64,000 bases of DNA from Thermosipho melanesiensis BI429. GTDB lineage: Bacteria > Thermotogota > Thermotogae > Thermotogales > Fervidobacteriaceae. This document shows positions 60,173 to 64,000 of this stretch, piece by piece. The notes beneath the pieces were generated by a model that saw nothing but the letters and a program-made list of their open reading frames with translations, was not told the DNA's origin and did not search any database. How positions within the stretch are numbered: position 1 is the first letter of the stretch; each line of letters starts with the position of its first letter. The DNA lies in NCBI RefSeq assembly GCF_000016905.1, contig NC_009616.1, forward strand, positions 496,001-560,000, given 5' to 3'. Position numbers and translations under genes: made by a program.

Positions 60173-61345
60173 TTAACTTGAAATTTTGTTAACAACATCT
60201 AATAAAAGCTTTGTGGCTCTTACATCATCCTCATTATATTTCAAAATTTCTTTCAAAATTGATTTATCTTTTGTTCGCAAAAATTCTTCAAACTTTTGTA
60301 CGACGTTGTTTCCATTTAAGGTTGTTCTCCAGTTAAAACCAAAATATTTTGCCAGTGATTTTAAAGAATATGAAATAGTTGGTACCGCAATGTTTCTGGA
60401 AAAAATTGTGTACAGATCAACAAATACTAACTTTGGATTTCTTAATTTGTATTTTTTTATTAACTTGTTTATTTGCAAAGGTTCATAATTATAATAATGA
60501 TATACAGGTAAATTTTTTTCCTTTAAAAATTTTAATAGATTTTTTACTGCAATTTTTTCCTCCTTTTTTTTGGTGGATAAAAACGGAATATATCTATCAT
60601 TATATAGAACTCCAAACAGGAAATGAAAATCGTTGTAGCTTTCTATATCAAGAAATATCCCGGAACTTAATCTAGATATTGAATTTATCAATATCACCTT
60701 TTTTTCTAAAAAAGCTTTTGCCTGTGCAATGATTTTATTTGTTTTCCCCTTAAAAATTTCTTTAACTTTTTTTTGATTTTCAACCAAATCATCCAATGTA
60801 TTTATACCGTATTCTTTTAGCTTTTCAAGCCTATACTTTCCAATTCCCCTTATTAAAGAAATATCTCTATACGCCATAAGTTCATTAGTACATTCAAAAC
60901 TGTACTTGCAAAACTTACATTCAGGGTTTAATTTAGGTCTAAAATAGTTATTTTCGGAAAAATACTGAATAGCGTTTTGAAATGAATTTATGTATTTTTC
61001 CCAAGGCATTTTTACGTTGTAGTAGTTACTCTTAAAAATTACTTCTATTTCCTTATTCGTAAATTTTGAAACAACATAGGCATATCCAGCAGCCTCAAGG
61101 TAATGATACTGATAAAGCCTTTTTCCCCTTCTTCTAGAAATAATTGTTATTTTTTCACCAATTATTATTTCAACGTTTTTTACAACTAAAGTCACACCAA
61201 GAAAATCATACGCCAAAGATATATTCTCTTTCCCCTTTTTAGGTAAATAGCTTAATGTATTATCAAAACTTTCATTTTTTGATTCTAAAAAAAATTTCTT
61301 TGGACAAAAAAAGTAAGTTCTAATTTTCGATATGTTAAATATCAT
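60173..61345 (-). CDS. TM0106-family RecB-like nuclease
   Basis: A 390-aa protein. N-terminus: CPKKFFLE and CKFCKYSFECT give the four-cysteine Fe-S arrangement of Cas4/AddB-like PD-(D/E)XK nucleases, but the expected D...ExK residues are hard to place (ends in SRRRGKRLYQYHYLEAAGYA). Middle: helix-hairpin-helix (IRGIGKYRLEKLKEYGI). C-terminus: RNase H-like DEDD domain (FLDIESYNDFHFLFG, late YNEDDVRATKLL). It is named after the Thermotoga TM0106 family. Probable role in DNA processing. Divergent from the AAA-nuclease genes. Confidence 0.8.
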   Translation of the reverse strand: MIFNISKIRTYFFCPKKFFLESKNESFDNTLSYLPKKGKENISLAYDFLGVTLVVKNVEIIIGEKITIISRRRGKRLYQYHYLEAAGYAYVVSKFTNKEIEVIFKSNYYNVKMPWEKYINSFQNAIQYFSENNYFRPKLNPECKFCKYSFECTNELMAYRDISLIRGIGKYRLEKLKEYGINTLDDLVENQKKVKEIFKGKTNKIIAQAKAFLEKKVILINSISRLSSGIFLDIESYNDFHFLFGVLYNDRYIPFLSTKKKEEKIAVKNLLKFLKEKNLPVYHYYNYEPLQINKLIKKYKLRNPKLVFVDLYTIFSRNIAVPTISYSLKSLAKYFGFNWRTTLNGNNVVQKFEEFLRTKDKSILKEILKYNEDDVRATKLLLDVVNKISS

Positions 61346-61392
61346 TTTTTCACCCTATTCTTTTTGGTTTATGAACACCAATACAATTGTAC

Positions 61393-61421
61393 ATCATATT
61401 TTTTTCTTTGAAAATGAGCAA
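61393..61421 (-). promoter_or_regulatory. Promoter of the TM0106-like gene
   Basis: Minus strand TTGCTC (61421-61416), 17-nt spacer, TATGAT (61398-61393), 48 nt upstream of the ATG. Confidence 0.65.
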
Positions 61422-61423
61422 TG

Positions 61424-61432
61424 TGATATAAT
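61424..61432 (+). promoter_or_regulatory. Extended -10 promoter of the first AAA/PD-(D/E)XK gene
   Basis: TGATATAAT (TG-n-TATAAT) 19 nt upstream of the ATG, next to the divergent promoter. No clear -35 box. Confidence 0.6.
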
Positions 61433-61450
61433 CTTTACGGAGGTGTAGAA

Positions 61451-62995
61451 ATGAAAAAGCTGCCGATAGGGGTACAGGATTACAAAAAGATAATAGAGGG
61501 GGATTACGTTTACGTAGATAAAACGAAATACATATACGAACTAATAAGCTCAGAAGTACCAATATTTTTATCACGACCAAGGAGGTTTGGGAAGAGTTTA
61601 ACGATATCGACGTTGTATTACATATTCAAAGGGGAGAAAGAACTTTTCAGAGGAACATACATATACGACAAGTGGGATTTTAAAGAGTATCCTGTGATAA
61701 AAATAAGTTTATTAGATGTAGTTAGTGAAACAGAAAATGATTTAAAAGAAGGGTTACTAAGAATAATTAAAAAGGAAGCAAAGAAATATAATCTAAGCCT
61801 TGAAAGTAATCATTTCAAGTATTCATTTGATGAACTAATTATTACATTATCAGAGAAAAAGGGGGAGAAAGTAGTAATATTGGTAGACGAATACGAGAAA
61901 CCGATACTAGACAATGTAACGAACAAAGAGAAAGCAGAAAGGTATAGAGAGATATTAAGGGATTTCTACGTTACGATAAAATCGAAAGATGAATACATAA
62001 AATTTGTTTTTATGACAGGGATAACGAAGTTTACAAAGACAGGGGTATTTTCGGCATTAAACAATTTGAATGACATATCGTTGAACAAGAAATATTCACA
62101 GATGCTAGGGTACACACAAGAGGAGCTAGAGTATTATTTCAAAGAACACATAGAAGAGACGGCAAGAGAGATAGGGATGGGGAAAGAAGAGTTAATAGAG
62201 AACCTGAAAGAATACTACAATGGATTTTCATTTGATGGGAGGAGGAGTGTATACAATCCATTTTCGATATTGAGATTTTTTGAAGAGAGAGAATTTAAGA
62301 ACTATTGGTTTGAGAGTGGGTCACCATCGTTTTTGTACGAATACATAAAGGGGAGGAAAGTGACATATGAAGAGCTAGTGAAATATCCGGTAAGTGCAAT
62401 GGATTTTACGACGAGGGAGATAGAAGATGCGAATGCGAACATATTCTTTGCCCAGGCGGGATATTTGACGTTTAAAGGAGTAAAAAAAATAGGATTAAGG
62501 GAAAAATACATATTAGACTATCCGAACATAGAAGTGAGGAACAGCTTTTCAAAGTTAATATTAGAGGCAAATTATGGGATAGAAGGGACAGAAGAGATTG
62601 AGAATAGGATATATGAGAAGATAGAAAAGGGAGAGATAAAGGGATTAATAGAAGAGATAAAGAGGATAATAAGCAGTATACCATACAATTTACACAGGGG
62701 AGAAGAGAGATATTATCATTCATTGATATACACGATAATAGCGTCAGCGGGAGTGAATGTGACAGCAGAGGAATTAACGAGTATAGGTAGGAGTGACATA
62801 GTGATAGAAGAAAGGGGAAAGGTATACATATTTGAGATAAAGATAGACAAAGGAGCAAGGGAAGGGATAAGACAGATAAAAGAGAAGAGGTATTATGAGA
62901 AATACGTAGGGAAAGAGATATATCTGATAGGGATAAAGATAAGTTCGAAAGAGAGGAATATAGAAGAGTATGTGATTGAGAAAGTAGGAGGATAG
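61451..62995 (+). CDS. AAA-ATPase-like/PD-(D/E)XK (DUF1703-type) protein, copy 1
   Basis: A 514-aa protein. N-terminal AAA-ATPase-like domain: LPIGVQDYKKIIEGDYVYVD, a P-loop-like SRPRRFGKSLTIS, Walker B VVILVDEYEKP, and FMTGITKFTKTGVFSALNN. C-terminal PD-(D/E)XK_9 nuclease-like domain: GRSDIVIEERGKVYIFEIK, with D...ExK intact. The family is common in Bacteroidetes and Thermotogales, often in several copies; function unsettled, suspected nuclease or defence-related. Codons are very purine-rich. A second copy follows after 17 nt. Confidence 0.88.
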   Translation: MKKLPIGVQDYKKIIEGDYVYVDKTKYIYELISSEVPIFLSRPRRFGKSLTISTLYYIFKGEKELFRGTYIYDKWDFKEYPVIKISLLDVVSETENDLKEGLLRIIKKEAKKYNLSLESNHFKYSFDELIITLSEKKGEKVVILVDEYEKPILDNVTNKEKAERYREILRDFYVTIKSKDEYIKFVFMTGITKFTKTGVFSALNNLNDISLNKKYSQMLGYTQEELEYYFKEHIEETAREIGMGKEELIENLKEYYNGFSFDGRRSVYNPFSILRFFEEREFKNYWFESGSPSFLYEYIKGRKVTYEELVKYPVSAMDFTTREIEDANANIFFAQAGYLTFKGVKKIGLREKYILDYPNIEVRNSFSKLILEANYGIEGTEEIENRIYEKIEKGEIKGLIEEIKRIISSIPYNLHRGEERYYHSLIYTIIASAGVNVTAEELTSIGRSDIVIEERGKVYIFEIKIDKGAREGIRQIKEKRYYEKYVGKEIYLIGIKISSKERNIEEYVIEKVGG

Positions 62996-63012
62996 AAGGA
63001 AGAGGTGTAGAA

Positions 63013-64000
63013 ATGAAGAAGCTACCGATAGGGGTACAGGATTATAGAGAAATAGTAGAAGAAAATTATGTTTATGTAGATAAAACAAAATATTTGTATG
63101 ATTTAATGACAAGTGGGAAGTTTTACTTTTTATCACGACCAAGGAGGTTTGGGAAGAGTTTAACGATATCGACGTTGTATTACATATTCAAAGGGGAGAA
63201 AGAACTTTTCAGAGGAACATACATATACGACAAGTGGGATTTTAAAAAGTATCCCATTGTACGTATAAATTTACTGGATGTTGCAACAGATAACGAAGAA
63301 AGATTAAAAAAAAGCTTAGCAAAAATAATAAAATTAGAAGGGGAAAGGAATGGGATAGAAATAAAAGAGGAAGATTATAAATTTGCGTTTAATGAGTTGA
63401 TAATAAAGCTTTCACAAAAAGGGCGAGTAGTAATATTGGTAGACGAATACGAGAAACCGATACTAGACAATGTAACGAACAAAGAGAAAGCAGAAAGGTA
63501 TAGAGAGATATTAAGGGATTTCTACGTTACGATAAAATCGAAAGATGAATACATAAAATTTGTTTTTATGACAGGGATAACGAAGTTTACAAAGACAGGG
63601 GTATTTTCGGCATTAAACAATTTGAATGACATATCGTTGAACAAGAAATATTCACAGATGCTAGGGTACACACAAGAGGAGCTAGAGTATTATTTCAAAG
63701 AACACATAGAAGAGACGGCAAGAGAGATAGGGATGGGGAAAGAAGAGTTAATAGAGAACCTGAAAGAATACTACAATGGATTTTCATTTGATGGGAGGAG
63801 GAGTGTATACAATCCATTTTCGATATTGAGATTTTTTGAAGAGAGAGAATTTAAGAACTATTGGTTTGAAAGTGGGTCACCATCGTTTTTGTACGAATAC
63901 ATAAAGGGGAGGAAAGTGACATATGAAGAGCTAGTGAAATATCCGGTAAGTGCAATGGATTTTACGACGAGGGAGATAGAAGATGCGAATGCGAACATAT
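63013..64000 (+). CDS. AAA-ATPase-like/PD-(D/E)XK protein, copy 2 (partial)
   Basis: The second tandem copy, cut by the window end. It starts KKLPIGVQDYREIVEENYVY and is preceded by the same GAGGTGTAGAA leader as copy 1. Residues about 40-80 and everything after about residue 138 are almost identical in DNA to copy 1; the N-terminal codons 11-37 and about 82-138 differ clearly. The nuclease domain lies beyond the window. Confidence 0.88.
   Translation, partial: MKKLPIGVQDYREIVEENYVYVDKTKYLYDLMTSGKFYFLSRPRRFGKSLTISTLYYIFKGEKELFRGTYIYDKWDFKKYPIVRINLLDVATDNEERLKKSLAKIIKLEGERNGIEIKEEDYKFAFNELIIKLSQKGRVVILVDEYEKPILDNVTNKEKAERYREILRDFYVTIKSKDEYIKFVFMTGITKFTKTGVFSALNNLNDISLNKKYSQMLGYTQEELEYYFKEHIEETAREIGMGKEELIENLKEYYNGFSFDGRRSVYNPFSILRFFEEREFKNYWFESGSPSFLYEYIKGRKVTYEELVKYPVSAMDFTTREIEDANANI
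63127..64000 (+). repeat. Near-identical DNA blocks shared with 61565-62444
   Basis: Two blocks of copy 2 match copy 1 almost base for base: 63127-63246 with 61565-61684, and 63427-64000 with 61871-62444 (one difference noticed, in the GAG/GAA near 63870). Between them lies a divergent segment, 172 nt in copy 2 and 178 nt in copy 1. This pattern fits gene conversion or domain shuffling. The repeat continues past the window. Confidence 0.9.

Noticed and set aside
61451-64000. CRISPR-like or short tandem repeat origin of the repeated DNA
   Set aside because: The repeated units are whole coding blocks spaced by about 1.56 kb, not short repeats with spacers; no CRISPR array or cas gene was seen.

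Overview
The window looks like chromosomal DNA of a low-GC, anaerobic, thermophilic member of the Thermotogota, probably Thermosipho or a close relative. The evidence is a trimeric electron-bifurcating type [FeFe]-hydrogenase operon (hydABC with rex and an accessory signalling module), CheX, a TM0106-family nuclease, and flagellar and core genes that read like Thermotogales proteins. This assignment comes from recognising protein families; no search was run. No tRNA, rRNA or CRISPR array was seen.

Layout. (1) 1-4924, minus strand: an amino-acid ABC transporter (permease cut by the window edge, binding protein), then the DUF177-rpmF-plsX-glmS operon. (2) 4973-19310, plus strand: fourteen tightly packed genes: a lytic transglycosylase fused to a barrel-like tail, fliF (with an apparent frameshift in an A9 run), fliG, a DnaQ-like exonuclease, PIN-PhoH, an unknown gene paired with a YhaN/SMC-like ATPase, pyrH, rbgA, cheX, an MTA/SAH nucleosidase, ddl, an alpha/beta-hydrolase and a membrane-anchored MurF-like ligase. 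(3) 19360-27310, minus strand: a redox/H2 operon read as [2Fe-2S] protein, sensory hydrogenase-PAS protein, PP2C-type phosphatase, hydC, hydB, hydA, rex. It has a strong promoter followed by a 34-nt palindrome. A decayed insertion sequence with terminal inverted repeats and a 9-bp target duplication abuts the -35 box. (4) 27833-32917, minus strand: a periplasmic sensor, histidine kinase and HD-GYP regulator operon, then an amidohydrolase. (5) 32996-42728, minus strand: rplJ-rplL-rpoB-rpoC with an L10 leader; rplA and rplK are not next to it. (6) 43101-54202, plus strand: an AT-rich sugar/modification island (WbqC-like, two SPASM radical SAM proteins, AsnB, WecE-like aminotransferase, formyltransferase, rfbA, rfbB, a giant TPR double glycosyltransferase) that converges on flagellin. 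(7) 54245-61345, minus strand: dnaB-coaD-TPR glycosyltransferase, then flagellin with a sigma-28 promoter, plus a TM0106-like nuclease further upstream. (8) 61451-64000, plus strand: two tandem, mosaic copies of an AAA/PD-(D/E)XK family gene; the second is cut by the window end.

How it works together. The hydrogenase operon combines the H2-evolving enzyme, its NADH-sensing repressor and a plausible H2-sensing phosphatase output in one transcript. The sugar island plus the two TPR glycosyltransferases around flagellin suggest glycosylation of flagellin, or another surface protein, with a formylated dTDP-4-amino-4,6-dideoxyhexose. The long plus-strand run mixes flagellar base, chemotaxis, wall synthesis and housekeeping genes under probable shared transcription.
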